A stretch of 64,000 nucleotides of DNA from Prosthecobacter gellanilyticus (lineage in GTDB: Bacteria > Verrucomicrobiota > Verrucomicrobiia > Verrucomicrobiales > Verrucomicrobiaceae), in NCBI RefSeq assembly GCF_007992435.1, contig NZ_BKAG01000001.1, positions 1 to 64,000 on the forward strand, read 5' to 3'. Position numbers and translations under genes: made by a program. Of this stretch, positions 35,274 to 45,700 are shown piece after piece; positions within the stretch are counted from its first letter, which is position 1; each line of letters opens with the position of its first letter. Below the pieces are notes generated by a model that did not search any database, was not told the origin of the DNA, and saw only the letters and a program-made list of their open reading frames with translations.

Positions 35274-37826
35274 ATGTCTTCGACCTCTAAGTCCTCGGCC
35301 AGCAGCCAGCCTCCGGTGGGGTTGTTTGATCTGGCGTTGGCGGGGGAGGAGGATTTTCCGGAGGAGGTGAAGGCCGAGGTGCCTGCGGTGGCGGATGAGC
35401 CGGGACAGGTGATTGCGGGGCGGTATGTGCTGAAGTCGGTGCTGGGGGAAGGTGGCACGGGACATGTGTGGTGGGCAGAGCAGACGCAGCCGGTGAAGCG
35501 GGAGGTGGCGCTGAAGATCATTCGGCCGGGGTTGGTGACGCAGCCGGTGTCGGTGCGGTTCAATCGCGAGCATCAGGTGCTCGCACGGATGGAGCACCCG
35601 AACATCGCGGCGGTGCTGGATGCGGGCGAACTGCCGGACGGGCGGACGTATTTTGTCATGGAATTGGTTCACGGATCACCCGTGACCACCTGGTGCAGGA
35701 AGCACCAGACACCGGTGCCGGAGCGGCTGGAGATCTTTCTCCAGGCCTGCCTGGCGGTACAGCATGCGCACCAGAAAGGCATCCTGCACCGGGACATCAA
35801 ACCCTCGAACGTGATGGTCACGCAGGTCGATGACAGGCCGCTGGTGAAGGTCATTGATTTCGGCATCTCGAAGGCACTGGAAGGGGATCTGGCCGCAGGT
35901 TCGGACATGACGCTGCGCGGCATGGTGCTGGGCACACCGCGCTACATGAGCCCGGAGCAGGCCGGTCTCACAGGCCAGGATGTGGACACACGCGCGGATG
36001 TGTATGCGCTGGGTGTGCTGCTGTATGAGCTGCTCACGGGCAGTACACCGATCGATGAAGCGCATGAGAAAGACACTTCCCTTCAGGATCTGCTACACCG
36101 GGTGCGGCACGCGGAGACGGAGCTGCCCAGCCGGCGCGTGACCCATGACAACGCGAAGCAGGCAGTGGAAACAAAGTTTTTGGTTAGGCAACTCCGTGGT
36201 GACCTGGACTGGATCGTGATGCGGGCTTTGCAAAAAGATCGCGAGCAGCGCTATCCCACGGTTCTCAGTCTCGCGGACGATGTGCGCCGGCATCTGCGCC
36301 ATGAGCCGGTGTCCGCAGGACCGCCGGGCATGGGCTATCGCCTGAAGAAGTGGTATGCGCGCAATCATGTGGCCATCACCTCCGCGGCTGCGGTGGTGAT
36401 CTCGCTGGCCGGCGGCATTGCTGCGACCTCCATGGCCATGAAGCGTGAGGCGGAGCAGCGCCAGGAGGCTTTGAAACAGCGTGAGACCGCCCAGAGCCAG
36501 GCTGATCTGGCACGGCAAGTGAGCGACCAGCTTACGGAGCTCCTTTCCAATGCCAGCAAGCATGCAGAAGCCGGCATGAACACGCAGATGCTGCGCAAAC
36601 TGGCAGATGAATGCGCGGAAGGCATGTCACGCTTCCGAGGCCAGCCGGTGATCGAGGCGCAGCTCGCGGAGCAGCTGGCCCAGCTCTACAACGCGCTGGA
36701 GGAGCGGCCACGCGCCCTCCCCTGGTATCAGCGCCGCTGGGATCTGCTGCGGCAGACGGAGGGTGATGACTCGCGAAACACCCTGAAGGCTCGTTTTGAA
36801 CTGGGCTGGCGTAGTCTGGCGATGAATGCCCGCAATGAGGCGGTCACGCATCTCCGCGGTGCCGCCGCCGGTTTTGCGAAGCTGCCTGATCCAGATGATG
36901 ACAGCCACCGCCACGCTCTGATGGCGCGCAAGGATCTGGCGCGCGCGCTTTCCGCAGATGGCCAGCATGAGGAAGCGCTGAAACTCTTTGAGGACGTGAT
37001 GCGCGAGAAGGGCCAGGACGATCCGAGGGAGACAGCGGCCTGGCTGAAGGAACTGGCGGACTGCTTCCGCGCTGCAGACAAACTGGCGGAGTCAGCTGCC
37101 GCTCTTCAACGTGCGCTGAGCCTGCTGCCGCAGGATGATGATTATGCGGGCATGCGGGCTTTCATCATGGGCGGCATGGCGACGACCAGCCACCAACAGA
37201 AGCACTATGATGAGGCACTGGAGGCTTCCGCGGAACGCCTGCGGCTGTTTGAGGTGGAGCTGGGGCCAAACCATCCGCGGGTGCTGGGCGCGCTGCTCGA
37301 TCATGCCTTCCTGGCCTGCAAGTGTCCGGGTTGTCCGGGTGGTGAGGAGGCAGCACGCCGCGCTCTGCAGATGGCGAGGACAGCGGGGCATGAGACCCGC
37401 CTCTCCGATGCCTGGACAGCCGTGTGCGAGGTGCTGCGCATAAGCCACCGCATGGACGAGTCCGAGCAGGCCGTGCGTGATGCGATCGAAGAAGTCAGCC
37501 ACACGAAGGCCGAGCACTGGCGGGTGCTGGAGTTTCATCGTCGGTTAGGCGATCTGCTTGTGGCGCGTCGTGATTTTGAAGCTGCGTGGAAGGAGTACGA
37601 GACCGCAGCCACGGGGTGGTTTGAGCCGTCCACAGGACGTGCGATCGAGAAGGAGCGCCTGATCTTTGAAAGCATCATGGTGTTCTGGGAACAGGCGAAG
37701 CGGGCAGAGTCACCCTTGGCGAGTGATGCGAAGATGGCCGAGTGGCGCGGCAAGCTGGCGGCATGGGAAGCCGCGCAACCTGCGGGGCCCGCAGCCCGTG
37801 AACAGAACATGACGCGGGCGCAGTGA
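35274..37826 (+). CDS. Transmembrane Ser/Thr protein kinase with C-terminal TPR-like region
   Basis: 850 residues. Kinase domain at about 50-350: GEGGTGHVWW loop, Lys81 in VALKII, HRDIKPSN with Asp174, VIDFGISK with Asp195 and SPEQ near 227. One transmembrane helix is at about 362-385 (HVAITSAAAVVISLAGGIAA). A charged coiled-coil follows (MKREAEQRQEALKQRETAQSQ), then a long helical region with TPR-like units (ALPWYQRRWDLLRQ, AEHWRVLEFHRRLGDLL). This is the common planctomycete/verrucomicrobial kinase type with TPRs outside the membrane, usually paired with an ECF factor; none is adjacent here. Start ATG 35274 has AAGG just upstream. Confidence 0.9.
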   Translation: MSSTSKSSASSQPPVGLFDLALAGEEDFPEEVKAEVPAVADEPGQVIAGRYVLKSVLGEGGTGHVWWAEQTQPVKREVALKIIRPGLVTQPVSVRFNREHQVLARMEHPNIAAVLDAGELPDGRTYFVMELVHGSPVTTWCRKHQTPVPERLEIFLQACLAVQHAHQKGILHRDIKPSNVMVTQVDDRPLVKVIDFGISKALEGDLAAGSDMTLRGMVLGTPRYMSPEQAGLTGQDVDTRADVYALGVLLYELLTGSTPIDEAHEKDTSLQDLLHRVRHAETELPSRRVTHDNAKQAVETKFLVRQLRGDLDWIVMRALQKDREQRYPTVLSLADDVRRHLRHEPVSAGPPGMGYRLKKWYARNHVAITSAAAVVISLAGGIAATSMAMKREAEQRQEALKQRETAQSQADLARQVSDQLTELLSNASKHAEAGMNTQMLRKLADECAEGMSRFRGQPVIEAQLAEQLAQLYNALEERPRALPWYQRRWDLLRQTEGDDSRNTLKARFELGWRSLAMNARNEAVTHLRGAAAGFAKLPDPDDDSHRHALMARKDLARALSADGQHEEALKLFEDVMREKGQDDPRETAAWLKELADCFRAADKLAESAAALQRALSLLPQDDDYAGMRAFIMGGMATTSHQQKHYDEALEASAERLRLFEVELGPNHPRVLGALLDHAFLACKCPGCPGGEEAARRALQMARTAGHETRLSDAWTAVCEVLRISHRMDESEQAVRDAIEEVSHTKAEHWRVLEFHRRLGDLLVARRDFEAAWKEYETAATGWFEPSTGRAIEKERLIFESIMVFWEQAKRAESPLASDAKMAEWRGKLAAWEAAQPAGPAAREQNMTRAQ

Positions 37827-37847
37827 GAGCGGACACGCTCCGCGACT

Positions 37848-38945
37848 TCAATGCGTTTCGAAATTTCGAACAATCATTGGTTGGGCCAGGTTTTTCGTCT
37901 CAGACACATCCACCTCAAAGAGCTTCTCAAGGCTGTTTCCCGCGAGATCCTCAAGCGTAGGTTCCGCATGAAGCTCGAACGTCGCGCTTGGCCAAGGTTG
38001 TTGAGGTGTCGCGCTCCATTGCAGTCCATCAGCGCTGACTCGAGAATCAGCAAGCACCACATCACTCGCGCCACTCTTCACACGCAGGGCTCCTGTGATC
38101 ACCGCTGTGTCCAGAGGTTCATCAAAGTGCACCACGAGCGACTCACGAGTGCCGGATTTCGGCGCAGAGATCTCCCAGCGCTTCATGTGAGGTTGGGCAT
38201 GATCCGCATCCCCAACCTGGAAATCAAAACGCACATCCTTGCCCAAGGCGACTCCATGAGTGCTTCGCCATGAGCCAAGGACCACGAGTGTGTGCTTCAT
38301 CTTGGCATACAGCACCGGGCCTTCATCTTCATTGAGGTTCACGCCGGTCTTCTGCCGACCGGGATGGAACCACACGGTCAGACGCTTTCCATCAGGGGAC
38401 CAGAGCTCAGTCTCACGAAAGGGACCGATCACTTCTTTTCCATCCCCATCCAGCAGACGCAACCGATCGAGGAAGATGCCCTGCTCCATCGGCTCGGAGA
38501 AGTGCAGGTAGAACTTGAGCGCGTTCGCCGGCAGCACGGCCTGCGGAGCCAGGCGCACGGTGGGATGCTCCTGGGGAGTTGGTTTGATCAGGAACTCCGC
38601 CTGTTGCGCAGCCCCGGAGGCATCGACCCATTTCACCACGTATTTCTGGCCCGGAGTGAAGGGCAGCGATGGCACGAAGATGAAGCGGTCCGCCAGGGTC
38701 TCGACACGGCCAAGCAAAGGGACATTGCTGGAAGGCAGCATCACTTGCAATTTTGGTTCGGCGATGACTGGGGTAACCAGCTCAACACGTGCGCCATCCT
38801 CCGGAAAGATGAGACCGATGGAGACGGGCTGCTGCGCCCCGCCTCCATCAACGAGCTCAGCGAGCAGCGATGCCACCCCCATGCCCACCAGCGGAAGCGC
38901 CAGCCAGACCAGCAGCTTGCGCATGTCAGCAGCCTTGTGGTGCAT
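37848..38945 (-). CDS. Secreted protein with Ig-like (Big_5-type) domains
   Basis: 365 residues. The ATG at 38945 has a GAGG seven bases upstream; a second ATG at 38924 gives a tidier signal peptide (MRKLLVWLALPLVGMGVASLL). The mature part holds beta-sandwich repeats of the kind found in bacterial Ig-like domains: LPFTPGQKYVVKWVDASG, NALKFYLHFSEPMEQG and LVVHFDEPLDTAVITGALRV, ending in DLAGNSL. The pattern 'FSEP(M/L)' is the Big_5 hallmark. It has no catalytic motif and is probably an exported binding or structural protein. It begins 9 bp after the stop of the upstream minus-strand gene (38955-40064), so the two form an operon. Confidence 0.65.
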   Translation of the reverse strand: MHHKAADMRKLLVWLALPLVGMGVASLLAELVDGGGAQQPVSIGLIFPEDGARVELVTPVIAEPKLQVMLPSSNVPLLGRVETLADRFIFVPSLPFTPGQKYVVKWVDASGAAQQAEFLIKPTPQEHPTVRLAPQAVLPANALKFYLHFSEPMEQGIFLDRLRLLDGDGKEVIGPFRETELWSPDGKRLTVWFHPGRQKTGVNLNEDEGPVLYAKMKHTLVVLGSWRSTHGVALGKDVRFDFQVGDADHAQPHMKRWEISAPKSGTRESLVVHFDEPLDTAVITGALRVKSGASDVVLADSRVSADGLQWSATPQQPWPSATFELHAEPTLEDLAGNSLEKLFEVDVSETKNLAQPMIVRNFETH

Positions 38946-38954
38946 GAGGATGCC

Positions 38955-40064
38955 TCACGGCAGCTCAACGGCCTCGAGCGAGAGTTTGCCATCCGTATCA
39001 CGCAGCACCACGGCGCTTTGATCACCCAGCTTGTCGACCTGCACAGCACCAAAAAGAGCATCCACGATCTCGATGCCTTCAGGGCCGGTCTTGGCCTTCA
39101 CGTCACGCCAAGTGGCCTTCTCATTGGTCTTCTCCGAGTCGCTGGCATTGATGTGGTCCAGGCTCACGCGGGCACCCCAGAACTTGCTCGGGCCAAAGGC
39201 GTTGTCCTTGAAGCGCTGCGTGTGCACCACCACCCAGTCCTTGCCGCTCTTGTCCGTGTATTCGAAGAGGTCCAGCGGACGGTTGCCGCTGCCGAGCTCC
39301 ACCATGCTCACGCCCTTCACCTTCGCGCCACTTTCGATGTCATCGACACGGAACTTCGCCACCGGCGTGCAGGCAAAGGCACCGACGACGTAATCTTCAT
39401 CACCCTTGTGATAAGGGATGAAGCTCTGGATTGGAGCCTTGGTCTCCCATTTGCGATGCGCCACGTGATAGGTCTCCGCGCTGATCACGCTGGCGGTGCT
39501 GCCGTTCTTGATGGGCACTGGAATGGTGAAGATGCGGCTGGCGAACTCCTCATTGCAGGAGCCGGTGGCAAACACGCGCTCACCATCAAAAGCCACGTCC
39601 GTGATGTTCGTCACCTTGCTGGCGGTGCCGCCGGGCAGGGTCACGCTGGAGTAGGAGAGCTTGCTGGCATCAAACGGTGTCACCTTGCCTGCAGAATCCA
39701 CCACGAGGATGAGGGAGGCATTGTCCGGACGACGCTGCACCGCGAGGTACACCTTTCCGCTGGCCGGATTCACCGCCATGTCCTTGATCGTGATGTTCTC
39801 CGCCGTGGTGCCCAGACCGGCGGCGATGGTGGCGGCGAGATCCGCCACCTTGCCAGGAGCGGCTTTCGGGCCGGCATCCTTCGTCTCAATAGCGATGACG
39901 CTCTGCGATGCCGGATCTGCCACGAGCAGGAGGCCGTCTTTGCCAAAGCTAATGGAGCTAATGCTCTTCAGGCTCAAACCGCCGTTTTGAGGAGAGTCGA
40001 GCAACGCGGCGGAGAGCGGAAGCGCGAGGGAACAGGCGGCAAGGAGGAAGGCGGGTGTTTTCAT
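38955..40064 (-). CDS. Secreted beta-propeller-like hypothetical protein
   Basis: 369 residues with a signal peptide (MKTPAFLLAACSLALPLSAA). The mature part has repeating strands such as ISFGKDGLLLVADPASQSVIAIE, MAVNPASGKVYLAVQR, TNITDVAFDGERVFATG and DYVVGAFACTPVAKF, which look like blades of an NHL/PQQ-like propeller. No catalytic or heme motif is visible. It is the first gene of a two-gene minus-strand operon with the Ig-like protein and diverges from the DUF3570 cluster. Function unknown; an extracellular binding role is inference. Confidence 0.65.
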   Translation of the reverse strand: MKTPAFLLAACSLALPLSAALLDSPQNGGLSLKSISSISFGKDGLLLVADPASQSVIAIETKDAGPKAAPGKVADLAATIAAGLGTTAENITIKDMAVNPASGKVYLAVQRRPDNASLILVVDSAGKVTPFDASKLSYSSVTLPGGTASKVTNITDVAFDGERVFATGSCNEEFASRIFTIPVPIKNGSTASVISAETYHVAHRKWETKAPIQSFIPYHKGDEDYVVGAFACTPVAKFRVDDIESGAKVKGVSMVELGSGNRPLDLFEYTDKSGKDWVVVHTQRFKDNAFGPSKFWGARVSLDHINASDSEKTNEKATWRDVKAKTGPEGIEIVDALFGAVQVDKLGDQSAVVLRDTDGKLSLEAVELP

Positions 40065-40210
40065 GGCGGCTAGGTACTATCAAACGGCCATCCGCATGAC
40101 CAGCTATCCTTTTGGGTGCGGTGGTCCGCGAGTGTTCCATCCGCGATTTGAAACGAAAAATTCATCGTCAATCCGCACGCCTTTGGCTAGTGAGGGAGGA
40201 TATCTTCTTC

Positions 40211-41398
40211 ATGCGCGCACGCCCCAAGCTCTCTCCATCCGCCCTCTCCCTGGGGCCGGGGGCTGTGCTGACACCGCTACTGCTTCCAGCGGTCGCCCTG
40301 CCTGCGGCAGAGCAGTTCCGCTTCGACACGAGCTTCCAGACTTATGATGAGTCGGCAGGGCGCATGTACGTCGGGTCCTACTATTATCGGGGCGAGATGT
40401 TTCTTTCCGAGGACACAAGCTTCCGCTTTCAGCTTCTACGAGATGCCATCAGCGGCAGCACCCCCATCGGCGCGCTGCCAGGCGGCACGCAGCCTTTTCT
40501 GGTGGAAATCGATGACGTGCGCACAGGTGTGCTGGCAGCGCTCTCCCAGCAGATGGGCGATCATCGCGTGGAGCTGGAGGTGTCCAACAGCCAGGAGAGG
40601 GACTACCTTTCCCAAGGCATCGCCCTGAGTGACAAGTGGGAGCTGAACCAGAAGAACACCACGCTGAACCTCGGCCTGAACTTCCTGAATGACACCATCG
40701 TGGTGCGCGGCACGGATGATCAGAACAAAAAGAGCTACGATGCCTTCCTCGGCTTCTCCCAGCTCCTGGACAAGAACACCATCCTAAGTGCCAACCTCAC
40801 TGTTGGTTATGCCGAGGGATTTCTGAACGACCAGTACAAGGTCATCCAGCGTAACGAGCTGGTCACGCCACAGCAAGGCCAGCCATACATATCGAACAGA
40901 ATCTACCGCGAAAACCGTCCCTCCAGTCGTCTCCGTGGCATCCTGCAGTTCCAGGGCACGCACTACTTCCGCAAGACGAACTCGGCGCTGGATGCCGTGC
41001 TGCGCTTTGGCGAGGACGACTTCGGCATTTCCTCGCAGACAGTGCAGGTCGAGTGGCGGCAGGGCTTGTTTAAGAAGCGCGTGGAGGTCACGCCCTTCTT
41101 CCGCTACTACCAGCAGACCGCCGCAGACTTCTTCCACAACACGCTGAACGAGGTGGACATCGGCACCCCAGCGCTCCACCCCGATGGCAGCGGGCCGAAC
41201 TACTCCGCCGACTACCGATTGTCCTCCATGGCGACCATGAGCGTCGGCTTGAAGACGCGTCTTCGCCTGACGAAGAACCTCAATGCCTCCCTCACCTATG
41301 AGCACTACGACATGAGCGGCATCGGCTCGGATCAGGCTCCTGACCAAGCTTATCCCACCGCAAGCATGTGGACCCTGGGCCTGAACTTCCTCTTCTAA
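40211..41398 (+). CDS. DUF3570 domain-containing outer-membrane-like beta-barrel protein
   Basis: I place the start at 40211 (GGAGG ten bases upstream, signal peptide MRARPKLSPSALSLGPGAVL...PAAEQ); the frame is open from 40112. The protein is then 395 residues. It consists of alternating amphipathic strands (RFDTSFQTYDESAGRM, NTTLNLGLNFLNDTIV, FKKRVEVTPFFRYYQQTAADF, LNASLTYEHYDMSG) and ends in WTLGLNFLF, the terminal Phe expected for a BAM-inserted barrel. DUF3570 genes occur with DUF4266 and ApbE genes, exactly as here, usually along with a thioredoxin-like gene that is absent. Function is unknown; an outer-membrane part of a flavin-based redox system is the guess from context. Confidence 0.8.
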   Translation: MRARPKLSPSALSLGPGAVLTPLLLPAVALPAAEQFRFDTSFQTYDESAGRMYVGSYYYRGEMFLSEDTSFRFQLLRDAISGSTPIGALPGGTQPFLVEIDDVRTGVLAALSQQMGDHRVELEVSNSQERDYLSQGIALSDKWELNQKNTTLNLGLNFLNDTIVVRGTDDQNKKSYDAFLGFSQLLDKNTILSANLTVGYAEGFLNDQYKVIQRNELVTPQQGQPYISNRIYRENRPSSRLRGILQFQGTHYFRKTNSALDAVLRFGEDDFGISSQTVQVEWRQGLFKKRVEVTPFFRYYQQTAADFFHNTLNEVDIGTPALHPDGSGPNYSADYRLSSMATMSVGLKTRLRLTKNLNASLTYEHYDMSGIGSDQAPDQAYPTASMWTLGLNFLF

Positions 41399-41407
41399 AA
41401 CTTAGCG

Positions 41408-42379
41408 ATGTCCGGGCCTGTCATTCCCCTGCATGTGGAGCCGGATGCACGCGGGGTGCGCAAGGTGGCCTTTCGCGCCATGGGCACGAACTGCTTCATC
41501 CAGTTTCGCTGCGAGGACTCGAAGAAGGCGCTGCAGTTCGTGGCAGATGCGCTGGGCTGGCTGAGCGCCTTTGAGGCGAAGTTTTCCCGTTTCAAACCTG
41601 ACTCCCTGGTGTCACGCATCAACCAGGCGGCAGGCCAGGACTGGGTGAAGGTGGATGCCGACATGGAAACCATGCTCGACCTCGCAGATGCCATGCACCG
41701 CCTCACGGATGGCGTGCTGGACGCGGCCATGCTGCCACTGATCAAGGTGTGGGACTGGAAGGTGGTGCATGAGCGCCTGCCGAGTGAGGAGGAGATCTCG
41801 CGTGCGATGTCGCTCTCAAACTGGAAGGACGTGCAGCGAAAGCGGGGGAAGGTCTTTCTGCCGCGTGAGGGCATGGGGCTGGACTTCGGCGGTTTCGGCA
41901 AGGAGTACGCCGTGGACCAGGTCATCGGTATCGCGAAGAAGCAGGGCATTCAAGACGTGCTGGTGGATCTGGGGCGGGACATCTTTGCCATTGGCGGGAA
42001 TGGCGTGCATCCCTTCTGGCACGTGGGCATTCAGGACGGCATCCAGACCGACAAATGCGTGGGCGGGCTGGCCGTCTCAGGCTTCGCCGTCTGTGCCTCG
42101 GGCGACTACGCGCGGCGCTTTGAGCACAAAGGGGTGCGTTATGGCCACATCCTGGACCGCCGTACCGGCTGGCCGGTACGGCATGGTCTGCGTGCGGTGA
42201 CGGTGCTGGCGCCCTCCTGCCTGCTGGCGGGCATTTACTCCACCACCGTCTTCGTGCTGGGTCTGCGGGACGGGCTGCGCTTTGCGGACAATGCCAAGGG
42301 CATCGAAGCCTGTGTCCAGGATGACGGCGGGGTGCACGTGACACGGGAGTTCCGGCGGTTTCAGGTGCAGGCCGGGTGA
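41408..42379 (+). CDS. apbE: FAD:protein FMN transferase (ApbE family)
   Basis: 323 residues, 9 bp after the DUF3570 stop. ApbE enzymes transfer FMN from FAD to a Thr in exported proteins. Motifs: FRAMGTNCFIQF at the N-terminus, DGVLDAAMLPLIKVWDW, LDFGGFGKEYAVDQV (about 158-172), VDLGRDIFAIGG and YGHILDRRTGWPV. The metal-binding motif usually written DALAT reads GIYST here (residues 275-279): the Thr remains but the first Asp is Gly. No signal peptide or lipobox is seen, unlike most ApbE proteins. Either this branch uses another metal ligand or acts differently. No classic FMN-acceptor protein is recognisable in the cluster. Confidence 0.85.
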   Translation: MSGPVIPLHVEPDARGVRKVAFRAMGTNCFIQFRCEDSKKALQFVADALGWLSAFEAKFSRFKPDSLVSRINQAAGQDWVKVDADMETMLDLADAMHRLTDGVLDAAMLPLIKVWDWKVVHERLPSEEEISRAMSLSNWKDVQRKRGKVFLPREGMGLDFGGFGKEYAVDQVIGIAKKQGIQDVLVDLGRDIFAIGGNGVHPFWHVGIQDGIQTDKCVGGLAVSGFAVCASGDYARRFEHKGVRYGHILDRRTGWPVRHGLRAVTVLAPSCLLAGIYSTTVFVLGLRDGLRFADNAKGIEACVQDDGGVHVTREFRRFQVQAG

Positions 42380-42467
42380 GGGGCTCCTGCTGGAAACGCA
42401 TCTTTGCCACAAAACAGGTCTGTTCTGTTTCCGCCAGATGAGGTAAAATCCCAGGTTCTACCGACCA

Positions 42468-42695
42468 ATGATGAAAATGCTCCGCTTCCTCGTCATTCCC
42501 GCCGTGCTGCTGCTCAGCAGCTGCGCCGAACATCTCACTCGCGTGAAGCAGTATGAGCGGGGCAACCTGGCCAATCCGATCATGGATCCCGCCCGTGACC
42601 CGCTCTTCATGGCCATGAGCCAGCATGCCTACTTTTCCCGTGAGGGAACCTTTGGCGGCGGCGGCCTAGGCGGTGGTGGCTGCGGCTGCAACTGA
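42468..42695 (+). CDS. DUF4266 small lipoprotein
   Basis: 75 residues. A lipoprotein signal ends in LLLSSC with Cys at residue 19. The mature peptide, EHLTRVKQYERGNLANPIMD followed by PARDPLFMAMSQHAYFSREG, and the Gly/Cys tail (GGGGLGGGGCGCN) are the full pattern of DUF4266. The terminal CGC could bind metal or form disulfides. It sits 88 bp after apbE in the DUF3570-ApbE-DUF4266 cluster; the three gene products are presumed to act together at the envelope, but the reaction is unknown. Confidence 0.85.
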   Translation: MMKMLRFLVIPAVLLLSSCAEHLTRVKQYERGNLANPIMDPARDPLFMAMSQHAYFSREGTFGGGGLGGGGCGCN

Positions 42696-42753
42696 CGCGA
42701 CCTGACCTGTTTTTGATTTTCGCCCTTCACCCCCCTTCTGCAAAAGCCCCTTC

Positions 42754-45700
42754 ATGAATGCCCCTCGTCTCCTCCAGCGCCTGAAGCACCTCTGCAGGCG
42801 CGCCAGCTCGCTGCTCATGCTCTTTCAGCGCACGCCTGCCGCCCAGCTCCTGATCCCGGCGGAGTTCAATCTGGCCTCCTCTGCGGCCCTTCTGGACACG
42901 ACCACAAAGATCGCCATCACCACCGTGGCGGGCTTGAGCGCCTATGACAGCGTGTCCGGGGCCACGACAATTACCCAGGTCAACGGATCATTGAACGTCA
43001 TCGCGGGCCAGCCAATGTTGGTCAGGTTTGAGATCACGGGCACGCCGGAGCCGCCCAAGTCCTGGCAGATCGTGGGCACCCTGCCTGCCGGGCTGAGCCT
43101 GCCTAACGTGCAGGGCAATCCAGCTACTCTGTCGGGCACCACGACGGAAGTCGGAAGCAAGACGGTCTCACTCAGGGCCTACAAGGATCTGGACTTTGGG
43201 GGGGATCAGTTTCAGAAAAACATCACGATCAATGTCACCGCTCCCTCAATGGCGGCGGTCATCGACAGCCCGGCCTCCGTGACGATCAACAGCGGCCAGT
43301 CAACGACTCTCACAGTGGTGGCAGCAGGCGAAGGGCAGTTGACCTACCAGTGGTACCAAGGAAACAGCGGGGTCACCACCACCCCGGTGGGCACCAATTC
43401 AGCCTCCTTTACCACGCCGGTCCTCACCAACACGACGCGTTACTGGGTGAAGGTGACGAATGCTGGCAATCCCGGCGGCGCCAACTCTGACACTGCCATT
43501 GTCACCGTGCGGCAGCCGGCGGCCATTCTCACCCAACCGGTACCCATCACCATCTTCACCGGCGAGACCACCACCCTGTCCGTCACAGGCACAGGTGATG
43601 CACCGCTGTTCTATCAATGGTATCAAGGTGCGAGTGGTAACACCAGCACGCCGGTGGGCACGAACTCCCGCTTCTTCACCACGCCTTCACTGCAGACCAC
43701 GACGAGCTACTGGGTGAAGGTGAGCAACGCCGCCAATGTCCTGGGTGCCTTCTCAAACACCACCACGGTCACGGTCGAGGTAGCGTCTGATCCCATCATC
43801 CGGACGGATCCCACCCTGCCGCCAGCGCGGACAAGCCTGCCCTACACCACCACTCTGAGAGCGGTGGGCGGCCGGCAGCCGTATACCTGGACGATCCTGG
43901 AGGGAGACCTGCCGGAGAACATGACCTTGAGTGAAGGCGGCGTCATCTCCGGCACCAGCACCAGCATCGGCACCAGCATGGTCAATGTGCAGCTCACGGA
44001 TGGTGATGCCAAGACGGACACGCGCACCTTCACTCTGGAAATCAGCGACCTCGACGTCACCACGGCAAGCCTGCCTGCGGCTACCCATGGGAAGCCCTAC
44101 ACGACCACGCTGGCCGCCACTGGCGGCGGCGAGCCCTACACCTGGTCCTTTCCCGAGGAGACACTCCCCCCGCTGGGCCTCACGCTCAGCCCTGAAGGCC
44201 TGCTCTCTGGCACCCCCAATGCTGCGGGGGACGTCAACGTCACCGTGGTGGTGACAGATGCCAATGGGTTCACTGTTTCCAAAATCCTCCCGCTGCATGC
44301 AGAGGTGAGTGACCTGAGCATCGTCTCCACGACGCTGCCGATCGCCGTGAAAGGCATGCCCTACTCCGGCACGCTGACGGCCTCCGGAGGAGATGGCAGC
44401 TACACCTGGCACGTTCTGTCCGGGCCTCTGCCGACGGGCGTCAGTGCCAGCACGACCGGATTGCTCACCGGCACACCCACCGTCGCCGGCGGAGCGACCG
44501 TCACCGTGCAAGTCACGGATGGTGCTGGCGTCATCGTTTCCAAAGCCGTGTCGATCTCCTTCTCTGACAAGGCGGTGAAGCCGATCATGAACACCGTGGA
44601 GTTCCCCGTCACCACGGTGGGCACCACCTTCAACCACACAGTGACGGCGCAGTACCACCCGAAGACTTTTGCCATCACCGGACTGCCGAAAGGCCTGAAG
44701 GCCGCGCCTAACGGAGCCATCACCGGCATCCCGGACGTGTCTGGCATCTTCAACGTGCAGATCCGTGCCACGAACAGCGCCGGCAGCAGCGCGCTGGTCA
44801 CGGCCAGGCTCACCGTGAAGGCTTTGCCGAAGAATTGGGTAGGCACGTTTGGCGGCACCCTGGCGCGCCACAGCACCACCAACCGCAATCTCGGCGGCCA
44901 GTTCTCGCTCACCATCACCACCAGCGGTCAGTTCACCCTGAAGGTCACCGGCGCCCTGCCTAGCACCAAGGTGGCTCAGGGTGCGCTCGCGGTCACGAGC
45001 ACGACCGGACGTGTGGTCGCCGGCGCTCCGTCCATCATCACCGTCCCCTCTTTGGCAGGAGCTGCGGTGAACCTGAACATCGACAGCGTCGATGGTGATG
45101 TCAGCGGCACCGTGGGTGCTGCTGCCGTGACAGGCTGGCGCTCTTCCTGGAATGCGGTCACCGAGCCTGCGGAGAATCTGGCCGGCTACTACAGCATGGC
45201 GCTGGATCTGGCAGATCCCGAAGATGACGGTGTGTCCACGATCCCGCAGGGCAGCGGCTTTGCCACCTTCACCATCAGCTCCGGCGGCACCTATACCATC
45301 ACAGGAAAAGCGGCCGATGGCGAGGGCATCACCAGCGCTGGTTTTGTCAGCAAAGGAGGCGATCTCTGGCTCTGTGCATCCCTGAACAAGGGTCTGGGCT
45401 CCGTTCAAGGCACACCCGTGCTTCATGAGGACGAGGAGGGACTCTTTGCGGGGAATGTGATCGAAGGCGCGCTGACCTGGCTGCGCCCCGCTACGACCAC
45501 CACGCTCTATCCAGATGGCTTCGGCCCTCTGAACCTGAAGGTCGAGGGCGCCTACCTGGCTCCGTCTAACAAAGGTTTTGTCATTGTGGGTCTGCCTGAT
45601 GAAGGCACCACGCAGCTGAACTTCACGGATGCCGGCCTGGCGCTCTCCAACACCGATCCGGACATTCTCTTCACCTACACGGATGACAACAAGATCGTGC

